A DNA stretch of 64,000 nt. It comes from Nannocystis pusilla. GTDB taxonomy: Bacteria; Myxococcota_A; Polyangia; Nannocystales; Nannocystaceae. This document shows, piece by piece, positions 46,525-54,387 of the stretch. The position numbers and the translations under genes are program-made. Numbering within the stretch: the stretch's first letter is position 1; every line of letters starts with the position of its first letter. The notes under the pieces are model-generated. The model had not been told where the DNA came from, made no database searches, and was given only the letters and a program-made list of their open reading frames with translations. The DNA lies in contig NZ_JAIRAU010000011.1 in NCBI RefSeq assembly GCF_020073745.1, positions 1 through 64,000 on the forward strand. Reading direction: 5' to 3'.

Positions 46525-47052
46525 ATGCGACCCGACGACTTCGATGGTTCACAGGTGATCGAGACGGAGACGATGGTCCTGTTCTGGCAGCCGCCAGGCG
46601 TGTTCGGGCAGTGGACCTCGTCGCGCTTCGTCGTCGACGGGGTCACCTACGGCTGCGCCGAACAGTTCATGATGGCCGAGAAGGCGCGGCTGTTCGGCGA
46701 CGAGGCGACGCGCGCGAAGATCCTCGCGACCGACTCGCCACGGCAGCACAAGGCGCTCGGGCGCGAGGTCGCCGGCTTCGTGCAAGCGGTGTGGGAGCGC
46801 GAGTGCCTCGAGATCGTGGTGCGCGGCAACCGGGCGAAGTTCGGGCAGGACCCCGACCTGCGCGCCGCCCTGCTGGCGACCGGCGACAAGCTGCTCGTCG
46901 AGGCGAGCCCGCTCGACCGGATCTGGGGCGTCGGGCTGCGGGCTGACGACCCTCGCATTCACGACACCAGCCGGTGGCGCGGCAAGAATTTGCTCGGCGA
47001 GGCGCTGATGCGCGTGCGCGCCGAGCTTCGCGCGGCGGCCGACAAGACCTGA
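46525..47052 (+). CDS. NADAR/YbiA-family protein (second of two)
   Basis: 175 residues, clearly of the same family as the preceding gene (FGQWTSSRFVVDGVTYGCAEQ, ARLFGDEATRAKIL, LVEASPLDRIWGVGL, GKNLLGEALMRVRAEL) but strongly diverged, so the two were duplicated long ago or acquired separately. The longer C-terminal loop with RIHDTSRW is typical of the common bacterial YbiA type. The pair may differ in substrate. Confidence 0.93.
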   Translation: MRPDDFDGSQVIETETMVLFWQPPGVFGQWTSSRFVVDGVTYGCAEQFMMAEKARLFGDEATRAKILATDSPRQHKALGREVAGFVQAVWERECLEIVVRGNRAKFGQDPDLRAALLATGDKLLVEASPLDRIWGVGLRADDPRIHDTSRWRGKNLLGEALMRVRAELRAAADKT

Positions 47053-47433
47053 CGGCGCCCCGACACGTCCGGCGCGCGGGCGGGGCCGGTGCTTCGCCGA
47101 CCATCGCACCTCCGCGGCTGCATGGATATGTCTCTAAAGACATGTCCGAATGGTCGGACACGCATCGCGTGCCTCTGCGGCACAGAAGCGATCTCGTCGT
47201 CGCGTCGGCACGGCCACCGCCCGCGCCTCACGCGATCTCCGGCCCGCCGACCCCCATGGCCGCACCGATCGCCTCGCCAACCGCGACGGCGACCACCTCA
47301 CCCTCCACTCTCCGAACCATAGCACCGCGCCTCGCCGCCTCCGCCTCTCTCGGCCGCGCCGCCGCGGAGGAACCGCACCTCCCCGGTCGTCCCGCGCGCT
47401 CGCGTGGTCCGGGCCTGGTGTCATGTTTCGCCC
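47053..47433. other. Intergenic region with dispersed repeat
   Basis: 381 bp before the helicase. Apart from the repeat pair at 47129-47160 no gene or terminator is recognised. Confidence 0.5.
47129..47160. repeat. Tandem pair, second unit with 8-nt spacer
   Basis: TGTCTCTAAAGACA (both arms changed so that the dyad is kept) followed directly by TGTCCGAATGGTCGGACA, which has the arms TGTCC and GGACA separated by 8 instead of 4 nt. Confidence 0.75.
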
Positions 47434-49404
47434 ATGACTCGACCGCTCACCCCGCAGGAGGCCGAACTCGTGGCCGAGGAGACGCGCGCGCTCGCCGGGC
47501 TGGCCGCCGCGCTGCCGCAGGTGCCCTACTTCGGGCGCCTGCGCGTGCGCACGGCCGCGGGCGAGCGCGACGTCTTGTTGGCCGATCGCTCGTGGACGGA
47601 AGGCGACGTCGCGCTGATCGACTGGCGCACCGCCCCGCTCGCCGAGGTCTTCTTCACCTGCGACGTCGGCGACGACTACGAGCTCGAGCGCGACGATCGC
47701 CTGCTCACCGGCGCCGTCGTGCGCCGGCACCTCGTGCACCTCCACGCCGGCGAGCTCGTCGGCATCGACCTCGCCGACCGCCGGCTCCGGCGCGACCACG
47801 ACGGCAGGTGGTACGCCGACCACCGCACCGGCCCGCGCGTCGCCCCGCGGCCGCCGCGGCAGCGGACGCGCCCGCTCTCGCCCGCGCGCGTCGAGCTCGA
47901 CCCGGCCCAGCGCGCCGCCGTCGAGCTGGCCGTCGAGCGCTCGCTCCTCGTGCTCGGCGAGGCCGGCTTCGGCAAGACCACCGTCGCCCTGCACCGCCTC
48001 GCCTTCCTCGCCCACGCCGCGCACGCGGCCCGGCGGCCGTTCCGCGCCCTCATGCTCGTGCCGACGCCCGGCCTGCAGCGGCTCGCCACCCGCATGCTCG
48101 CCGAGCTCGGCGTCGAGCGCGTCCTCGTCGACACCTTCGAGCGGTGGGTCACCGGCCAGGCGCGGCGGCTGTTCCCCGGGTTGCCGCGCCGGCTCAGCGA
48201 GACCGCCGGTCCCGGCGTCCGCACCTTCAAGCGCCACCCCGCGCTGCGCGACGTGCTGCCGCGGATCGTCGCCGGCACCCCGGCCATGCGCGACCTCGCG
48301 GCCGGCTACCGCGAGCACGCCACCAGCCTGCGCGACCTCCTGCTGCACCTGTTCGGCGACCGCGAGCTGCTGGCCGAGGCCGCCGCTGCCGCCCCGCACG
48401 AGCTCGGTCCCTCGGTGCTGCGCGACGTCCTCGCCCACACCAAGATCCAGTTCAGCGCCACCACCGAGCGGGCCATGGCCCACGTCGACGCCGGGCGGCT
48501 GCAGACCCTCGACGGGCGGCCGATCGACGCCGGCACTCCCAACGCCGACGCCGACACCCTCGACGTCGAGGACTTCGCCGTCCTGTTCGCGTTGCACCGC
48601 CGGATCTCCGGCGGCGATCGCACCGCCCACGGCGCCCTCTCGCATTATCAACACATCCTCCTCGACGAAGCCCAGGAGCTGGCGCCGATCGAGCTCGAGC
48701 TGCTCGGCCGCGCCGTCGCCCCCGGCGGCACCGTCACGATCGCCGGCGACGAGCGGCAGCAGGTCGACGCCTCGACCGCGTTCCCCGGCTGGCCCGCCGT
48801 GCTCGCCGAGCTCGGGCGCAGCGACGCGACCACCGCGACCCTCACCGTCAGCTACCGCTGCCCGCCGCCGATCGAGGACGTCGCGCGCGCCGTCCTCGAC
48901 CCGGCGCAGCGGCCCCGCGACCTCGCCCACCGCGAGCACGTCCTCGTCACGCGTCACGACAGCGCCTGTCACCTCGTCGCGGCCCTCGCCGACGCCCTCC
49001 TCGCGCTGCAGCAGGACGACCCGCACGTCCACGTCGCCGTCGTCTGCCGCCACGTCGAGACCGCGCGGCGCCTGCACGACAGCCTCGAGCGGGTCGTCGC
49101 GGCCCGCCTCGTCGTCGAGGACGGCGAATTCCGCTTCGCCCCCGGCGTCGAGGTCACCACCGTGCAGGACGTCAAGGGCCTCGAGTTCGACCTCGTCGTC
49201 GTCCCCGACCTCGACGTCGCCACCTACCCCGACCGCGCCGACGCCCGCCGCGCCCTCTACGTCGCCGTCACCCGCCCGCTCCACCGGCTGTGGCTGGCCA
49301 GCGCCGGCCCGCCCTCCCCGCTGCTTCCGGCATGGCTCACGGGACATGTCCACAAGGACATCGACGAATCGTCGCACCCGGCGCCGCGTCGGCACGCCTC
49401 TTGA
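47434..49404 (+). CDS. HelD-like superfamily 1 helicase/ATPase
   Basis: 656 residues from the ATG at 47434. The N-terminal block ALIDWRTAPLAEVFFTCDVGDDYE is characteristic of HelD/helicase IV-like proteins. Walker A is GEAGFGKTTVAL (about residue 175), Walker B HILLDEAQELAP, a later motif IAGDERQQVD, and near the end GLEFDLVVVPDLD and YVAVTRPLHRLWLA (motif VI). HelD releases RNA polymerase from DNA; other relatives act on DNA. The C-terminal tail AWLTGHVHKDID is encoded by two tandem 14-bp repeat units and is probably not part of the fold. Confidence 0.9.
   Translation: MTRPLTPQEAELVAEETRALAGLAAALPQVPYFGRLRVRTAAGERDVLLADRSWTEGDVALIDWRTAPLAEVFFTCDVGDDYELERDDRLLTGAVVRRHLVHLHAGELVGIDLADRRLRRDHDGRWYADHRTGPRVAPRPPRQRTRPLSPARVELDPAQRAAVELAVERSLLVLGEAGFGKTTVALHRLAFLAHAAHAARRPFRALMLVPTPGLQRLATRMLAELGVERVLVDTFERWVTGQARRLFPGLPRRLSETAGPGVRTFKRHPALRDVLPRIVAGTPAMRDLAAGYREHATSLRDLLLHLFGDRELLAEAAAAAPHELGPSVLRDVLAHTKIQFSATTERAMAHVDAGRLQTLDGRPIDAGTPNADADTLDVEDFAVLFALHRRISGGDRTAHGALSHYQHILLDEAQELAPIELELLGRAVAPGGTVTIAGDERQQVDASTAFPGWPAVLAELGRSDATTATLTVSYRCPPPIEDVARAVLDPAQRPRDLAHREHVLVTRHDSACHLVAALADALLALQQDDPHVHVAVVCRHVETARRLHDSLERVVAARLVVEDGEFRFAPGVEVTTVQDVKGLEFDLVVVPDLDVATYPDRADARRALYVAVTRPLHRLWLASAGPPSPLLPAWLTGHVHKDIDESSHPAPRRHAS
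49333..49360. repeat. Two tandem 14-bp units at the helicase 3' end
   Basis: TGGCTCACGGGACA and TGTCCACAAGGACA (second exact) abut in 14-bp phase inside the last 25 codons, giving the peptide WLTGHVHKD. The kinase gene ending at 57246 has nearly the same DNA and peptide at its end. Confidence 0.8.
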
Positions 49405-49615
49405 GCCTGTCCGTTCACGAACCACGCCGCCGGGAGCAGGCGTTCTCGTACGACGGCGGCGCCTGGGAGACCAACCTGGACCGCCGAACTCACCCGCGCC
49501 GACCCGGCGGCGGCGTGCGAGGCCGGCCGCCCCAGGCGCCAGTGACCCGCGACCGCGCGGTCTTCACTCACCGACCGCGGTTGACGCCCCCTGGCGCACG
49601 TCGTACACCGAAACG

Positions 49616-50125
49616 GTGGTCGTTCGTCCCGCATGCCTCGGAGCCCTGATCTTCGCGTCGGCCTGTGCCGCGGAGAGCGACCCCTGCGGTCCGGCTCCGG
49701 AGCCCACCCCCTGCACGCCCGACGAGGTGACCGATCCCCGCGCGGAGATCTGCGCGAAACGTACGGCCGAGGATTGCGACGGCCCGATCGGCCTCGCCGA
49801 CAACAATGATACATGCCAGTGGGTCTCGACGACCTCGTATCCGAAAGATGCGAGCGAGTGCGGCGCCGCGAAGGAGGGCGGAGCGTGCGTCGCGCTCAGC
49901 GCTTTCGGAGACGGCTGCGAGGTCGCCACGGCCTGCGCCGGCGCAGTGGAAGGCACCGTTTACTTTCGCACGACGGCCACCTGCGAGACCGAGATGTTCC
50001 TCGGCAATTTCTGTGGATCCACCCTCGTGGGCTGGAATTCGTGCGCCTGGACCGAGCCGGCTGCTGATATGTGCGCACTGCCGTATCCGGACGCCGGGCC
50101 CGCGCTCTGCAACTGCCACTGCTGA
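49616..50125 (+). CDS. Cys-rich lipoprotein of unknown function
   Basis: 169 residues from a GTG, chosen because it gives MVVRPACLGALIFASAC with a lipobox; the frame extends far upstream without a signal. The mature part has about sixteen Cys residues (CGPAPEPTPC, DTCQW, CVALSAFGDGC, NFCGS, NSCAW, NCHC), so a disulfide-rich surface module is likely. Similar proteins are abundant in myxobacteria with no assigned function. Confidence 0.72.
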   Translation: MVVRPACLGALIFASACAAESDPCGPAPEPTPCTPDEVTDPRAEICAKRTAEDCDGPIGLADNNDTCQWVSTTSYPKDASECGAAKEGGACVALSAFGDGCEVATACAGAVEGTVYFRTTATCETEMFLGNFCGSTLVGWNSCAWTEPAADMCALPYPDAGPALCNCHC

Positions 50126-50221
50126 GCACGAGCAGTGTCCTCCGAAGCCCGGGAGTTCTCCGTCGCAGGAGGAGCGAACCCGACAGGACGAGGTCGATCG
50201 CCGATCTGCAGGTCACCGGCG

Positions 50222-51964
50222 TCACTGCGGCCAGTCGCGCCCGGTCGGGATCGTGAACTCGATCCCGCCCGAGACCCCGCCGACGAAGTACGGCCGGGCC
50301 GTCATCGCCCCCGCGAAGCCCTGGGCCACCAGCGACAGCCACGGCGTCAGCGACACGCGGGCCCCGCCGTTGAGCGTCATCACCCCGGCCGGCGACGCGC
50401 ACATCCGCGGCGACTCGGCGCAGATCTGCCGGCCGATCGGGATCAGGGCCCCGAACGACGCGCCGACGTACGGGCGAAACACCTTGTGCGGCCGGTACAC
50501 CCGCTCGTAGCGGGCCATCGCCAGGATGTAGCGCCAGCGCGGGCCGTAGCCGGCGTATTGCGCATAGGCGACCTCGAAGCCGACCTCGTGCACATAATTG
50601 ACGCGACCGAGCAGCGTGCCGCCGAGCCCGTAGCCCTGCGGGACCCACCGCGGGGCGAAGCCGACGCTGATCGCCTTGCGGTACGTGCGGCGATCGATCA
50701 GGCTGGCGCCGATCTGGCTGTCGATCGGCGGCGGCTCGCCGGCGGCCGCGACCGAGAACGACGGCAGGCTGGTGCGGTCGCCGCGGCTGAGTCGCCGCTT
50801 GGCCCGCTCGACCGCGCGGATCCGCGGATACTGCTCGGCGGACAGCCCCGCGTGCGTGACCAGGAAGCTGGCCGCCGCGCGCTCCTGGACCGCCACCGGC
50901 ACCCCGCGCAGCTCGAGCATCACGCGCAGGTTGTCGTAGTCGTGGACCATCCGCGCCTCGCTCGCGCGCAGCGCCGTGGTGTGGTCGCGCCAGCGGTCGC
51001 ACAATTCGCGGGCTTGCGCCAAATAGGGGTTGTCCTGCTCGATCGCCGCCAGCCCGCACCACGCCTCGGTGCGGCGCTCCGGCGTCGCCCGGCCGTCGGC
51101 CTGCACCTTGACCGCCACGTCGTAGGCCTGGTGCGCCAGCAGGCTGCCCGCCGTGTCCATCGATTGCACCTCGCGGCGGTCGAGGTCGGGCGGTCGGAGG
51201 AATTGTTGTGACCCGGCCAGCGCCTCCGCGTGGGCCGAGATCGGCGCCACCTCGAGGCGGATCGGCGCGGTACAGACATTGCGCCGCGGGTCGTCGGCCA
51301 GCGACACCTGGGCGCACGCCTCGAGCATGTTCGGCGGCGACTCCTTGAGGATCTCGATCGTGTCCTCCGCCGCGCCGGCGAGCGCCGGCCCGGACCCGCT
51401 GCGCGCGCTGTCGGCCACCGACGACAGGCGGAACGCGCCGAGGCTGACCCCCGTGACGACGTGGGTCGCGCGCGCGCACTCGGGCCCGCCGCTCAGCTCC
51501 GCCGCCGTGTACGCCGGCTGCGGCGCCTCGTAGCGGCCGACCACCACCATGTCGAGCTCGAGCGCCTCGCCGCGCTCGATCCGCCCGCCGAGCTGCGCCA
51601 GCCCGAGCGGGATGTTGATCAGCAGATCGTCGAGCGAGCCGATGTGAATGCTCTGCGACCCGGTGGTGGTCTGCGCATACGCGTAGCGCCCCGGCGCGGT
51701 ACAGCCGCGCAGCACCTCCATCTCGCAATCCTCGTAGCGGACCGCCACCACCCCGCGGAGCAGCCGCGACTCGAGCTCCGCCGCGTCCATGCCCGACCAC
51801 TCGACGATCAGCGGCTTGTCCGGGTCCTTCACCACGCTGCAGCGCGACTGCCCCGCCGCCTCGAGCTGCTCCGCCGTCAGGTCGCTCGCGTCCCGCAGCC
51901 CGCTCCGCGAACACCCGGCGGCGAACAGGAGCAGGACGGCGAGGCGACAGCCGAGGCGTGTCAT
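50222..51964 (-). CDS. Lipoprotein with probable beta-rich C-terminal domain
   Basis: 580 residues. MTRLGCRLAVLLLFAAGC is a lipoprotein signal. The first 200 residues carry four Cys (SRCS, DCE, GCTAP, PECA). The last 170 show alternating aromatic and small residues (FEVAYAQYAGYGPRWRYILAMARYERVY, FRPYVGASFGALIPIG) ending ITIPTGRD-like (EFTIPTGRDWPQ), suggesting an outer-membrane beta-barrel-type end. Helical middle with an RDRT-type charged segment. I cannot name a family. Convergent with the preceding lipoprotein gene. Confidence 0.78.
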   Translation of the reverse strand: MTRLGCRLAVLLLFAAGCSRSGLRDASDLTAEQLEAAGQSRCSVVKDPDKPLIVEWSGMDAAELESRLLRGVVAVRYEDCEMEVLRGCTAPGRYAYAQTTTGSQSIHIGSLDDLLINIPLGLAQLGGRIERGEALELDMVVVGRYEAPQPAYTAAELSGGPECARATHVVTGVSLGAFRLSSVADSARSGSGPALAGAAEDTIEILKESPPNMLEACAQVSLADDPRRNVCTAPIRLEVAPISAHAEALAGSQQFLRPPDLDRREVQSMDTAGSLLAHQAYDVAVKVQADGRATPERRTEAWCGLAAIEQDNPYLAQARELCDRWRDHTTALRASEARMVHDYDNLRVMLELRGVPVAVQERAAASFLVTHAGLSAEQYPRIRAVERAKRRLSRGDRTSLPSFSVAAAGEPPPIDSQIGASLIDRRTYRKAISVGFAPRWVPQGYGLGGTLLGRVNYVHEVGFEVAYAQYAGYGPRWRYILAMARYERVYRPHKVFRPYVGASFGALIPIGRQICAESPRMCASPAGVMTLNGGARVSLTPWLSLVAQGFAGAMTARPYFVGGVSGGIEFTIPTGRDWPQ

Positions 51965-52122
51965 GGCGCGGTGGGACAGTATTCACCAGGCCCGGCCCCG
52001 GCGCACCCGCAACCGCGCCCGACCGCGACGCGGCGCACGTCTTCCCGCCCGAACACGCCCCGCCCGCCTCGGCCCTCGGCGCGGCCACGCGCGTCGGCCG
52101 CGATCCATGATAGAGTCCCTGC

Positions 52123-52581
52123 ATGCCCGCCTGCGCCCACTGCGGGGCCGCCTTCGAGCCGCACGACGGCCTGTTCTGCCGCTGGTGCGGCCGCGCCGGA
52201 GAGCTCGCGGTCCCGCGGCTCGCCGAGGCGGTGACGATCGAGACCGCGGGCGACATCGCCACCGCGATCGTCCCGTACGGCGCGGCGCTCCCGACCAGCT
52301 TCTCCGAGGTCTTCACCACCGCGGAGGACGACCAGCCCACGGTCATGGTCCGCCTCGTCGTCGGCAACAGCCCACGCGCGAGCGCCTGCCGCCCGCTCAT
52401 GACCGTCACGCTCGCGCTCCGCCGCCCGGGCCCGCGCGGCGTGCCGCGCGTGCGCCTGACCCTGACGATCGAGGCCGACGGCCGCGGCCGCGTCCTCGCC
52501 GAGGAGGAGGGCCAGGCCGACAACCGCCTCGTCTTCGCCGACCTGCGCCTCGCCGCCGCCCAGCCGCGCGGCCAGCCCTGA
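52123..52581 (+). CDS. Zinc ribbon fused to an orphan DnaK-type substrate-binding domain
   Basis: 152 residues. CAHCGAAFEPHDGLFCRWC at the N-terminus is a zinc ribbon. Then VTIETAGDIATAIVPYG, ALPTSFSEVFTTAEDDQ, PTVMVRLVVG and PGPRGVPRVRLTLTIEADG follow the Hsp70/DnaK substrate-binding beta-sandwich in order (compare DnaK's IETMGGVMTTLI, TIPTKHSQVFSTAEDNQ, PAPRGMPQIEVTFDIDADG). The ATPase domain and the helical lid are absent and the gene is complete. It could hold unfolded peptides without ATP control; that function is inference. Confidence 0.83.
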   Translation: MPACAHCGAAFEPHDGLFCRWCGRAGELAVPRLAEAVTIETAGDIATAIVPYGAALPTSFSEVFTTAEDDQPTVMVRLVVGNSPRASACRPLMTVTLALRRPGPRGVPRVRLTLTIEADGRGRVLAEEEGQADNRLVFADLRLAAAQPRGQP

Positions 52582-52598
52582 ACACCCTCTTCAGGACA

Positions 52599-52644
52599 TG
52601 TCTTGAAAAACATGTCCTTCCAAACACACACGTCCTCCCGGACA
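52599..52644. repeat. Array of three 14-bp units
   Basis: TGTCTTGAAAAACA (52599), TGTCCTTCCAAACA (52613) and, after CACA, CGTCCTCCCGGACA (52631). Flanking GGACA at 52594 and TGTCC at 52613 form AGGACATGT...ACATGTCCT, a perfect 9-bp inverted repeat at 52593-52618. It lies 17 bp after the zinc-ribbon gene, so it could form a hairpin in that mRNA. Confidence 0.8.
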
Positions 52645-53211
52645 GGTCGTGGTCGCCGCGCGGGCGCGTCGAACGGCGCGCCGATCGAAGCGCCGCCCGG
52701 CCCGCCGGCGGTCGCGCCAATGTCGAATGTCGGAGCGCCCGCGACTTGTAAGGCGATATATCACAATGTACATAGCCCAAGGTGCCTACGCGGCCGTCAT
52801 CGACTCGTAGGTGCGCGGAGCCCTCCGGAGGCCGCCGCGACCGCCCCGCACCGTCAATGATCATAGTACCTTGCGCCGAGCCGCGAACGGCCTCGATATT
52901 GCCACGCCGCCGCGCAAGACTATGCACATTGGAGGAGCGCGGCGGGCGACGGCGCCAATCGCCAATGGACGCCGCAGAACGCCGCAAACGCCGCCGGCGC
53001 CGGGCCCCTGCCCGCCCGCGACGAAAACCGCGAATTCGTCGAGACAAGCGGGCGAACTCCGGCGTTCAGGCGAGGTCGAGCCGCGGCCGGGCATGCGACG
53101 GGGCACATTTCGACATTGCCCACGTTCTGGATGCGCTGAACATTCCCACACAGTGCGACGGAGGGAATCATCCCACGCCGCGCCCGAGAGAAGAGAAGAA
53201 AGGAACTCCCC
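52645..53211. other. Long intergenic region upstream of a secreted protein
   Basis: 567 bp, locally more AT-rich than the window (for example GCGATATATCACAATGTACA near 52753). It presumably contains the promoter for the gene at 53212, which has a GGAACT ribosome site. I cannot pick a promoter with confidence, and no reading frame in it looks coding. Confidence 0.5.
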
Positions 53212-53661
53212 ATGTTGCGTAACATCCTGAAGGTTTGCTCTGTCCTCGCCGTGTCGGCGCTCGTGTCCACTCCGGCGCTCGCCGGCCCCGGCCAGTGGGA
53301 GCCGATCCAGCAGCTGGACCAGAACCTGGACACCGACGTGCTGCTCAATGCGTGCGTCCAGACCCAGATCTTCGTCGGCACGGGCAGCGACTACAATCGC
53401 GCGTACGACTGCGACACGCTGACCGGCCCGGCCTGCCTCGCGCAGTGCGCCCAGGACGCCACCTGCCGCAGCCAGTGTGACGACGGTGGCGCCCTGTTCT
53501 GCGGGCCCAGCGACCTCGTGGCCCGCCTGGGCGGCTGGGACGACGCGTTCTACAACATCAACCCGTGGGACGACGACGACATCGGCTCCGACGTCGTCCT
53601 CGAGGAGGTCGTGTTCATCGACACCTCGACCTGCCTCCAGCTGGACCTGGCGAGCGTGTGA
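53212..53661 (+). CDS. Small secreted acidic Cys-containing protein
   Basis: 149 residues with a clear signal peptide (LAVSALVSTPALA, cleavage after ALA) and about 130 mature residues. Eight Cys are spaced as in LNAC, YDC, GPACLAQCAQDATCRSQC, LFC and STC, and the C-terminal half is very acidic (PWDDDDIGSDVVLEE). It is predicted to be exported to the periplasm or outside. No family recognised. Confidence 0.8.
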   Translation: MLRNILKVCSVLAVSALVSTPALAGPGQWEPIQQLDQNLDTDVLLNACVQTQIFVGTGSDYNRAYDCDTLTGPACLAQCAQDATCRSQCDDGGALFCGPSDLVARLGGWDDAFYNINPWDDDDIGSDVVLEEVVFIDTSTCLQLDLASV

Positions 53662-53944
53662 CCGCCCGCGGGCCGATCGGCACGCGCATCCCCGGCGCCG
53701 CCACGCCGGCCGATGAGCGGCCCATCGCTCGCCCGCGAGGCAGGGACGTCGAAACGATGAGGGGTGGAAGGGGCACGTCGCCAGAGCCCTGATCGTCTCC
53801 GCCGCCTGTCTGTCCTGGCTGTCCTGGGAGGGGTGTGTCAGGGCGCAGACGGCGGGAGCATCCGGCTCGGGCGCCGGCTCCGGACGGTGCGCCACGAATG
53901 GCCCCACGAGCGCCATTCGCCGGCCGCAGCAGCGAATTTTCATT

Positions 53945-53986
53945 ATAAAAAGAATATCGAGCCCGCTCGCCGCGGCGCGGGCTCGA
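53945..53986 (-). terminator. Minus-strand terminator-like hairpin
   Basis: TCGAGCCCGC and GCGGGCTCGA form a perfect 10-bp stem with a 10-nt loop. Reading the minus strand, it is followed directly by a T-rich run (TATTCTTTTTAT), as in a rho-independent terminator. No minus-strand gene is visible upstream (higher coordinates), so it may end a non-coding transcript that includes the 19-bp stem at 54007-54052. Confidence 0.6.
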
Positions 53987-54006
53987 GTTACGATTAGTCA
54001 TAACCC

Positions 54007-54052
54007 CATGTCGACCTGGACATGCCCCTTCAAGCATGTCCAGGTCGACATG
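54007..54052. repeat. Three tandem 14-bp units forming a 19-bp perfect stem
   Basis: Units TGTCGACCTGGACA (54009), TGCCCCTTCAAGCA (54023) and TGTCCAGGTCGACA (54037) abut in 14-bp phase; the first and third are exact reverse complements. The whole forms perfect 19-bp arms (54007-54025 and 54034-54052) around an 8-nt loop. The compensated first and third units argue for selection on structure or symmetry. Confidence 0.85.
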
Positions 54053-54372
54053 TCCCGTGCGCGTGCGACTCGCACCGCATGCCTCGCCCGCGTATGCCAC
54101 GACACGTCGCTCCGAGGCGCCACGGCCGAACGCGACGACCTTTGCGCATCCAGGCCCGGACCGGCGAATACGTCGACAGGTCCAAAGCGCGGACCACGGC
54201 GTCAGGCGGCCTCTGCGGTGCCCCGTCGACGCTCGACGAACCCGTGATGCGGCCGCCTCCGCGCGCCCTGGGGGCCGGAACGGACACAAGTTTCGCCCCG
54301 ACCCTCCCGCATGCGGACCCGTCCGCGTCTGCACGCGGCAAGACCGCCCGCGCGGCGGCGCGGCCGGCTCGA

Positions 54373-54378
54373 TATAAT
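54373..54378 (+). promoter_or_regulatory. Consensus -10 hexamer of the Ser/Thr kinase gene
   Basis: TATAAT, a perfect -10, 10 nt before the GTG at 54388. Such spacing would give a leaderless transcript starting at or near that codon. No clear -35 (TTGACA) lies 17 nt upstream, so this is tentative. Confidence 0.4.
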
Positions 54379-54387
54379 GGCGTGCTG

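Noticed and set aside
8036..54050. CRISPR array
   Set aside because: The 14-bp units have no unique 30-bp spacers and no cas genes are present; unit symmetry and spacing differ from CRISPR.
16901..54050. parS/ParB or LexA sites
   Set aside because: The known bacterial parS consensus (TGTTTCACGTGAAACA type) and common LexA boxes do not match TGTCC-N4-GGACA beyond TGT/ACA ends.
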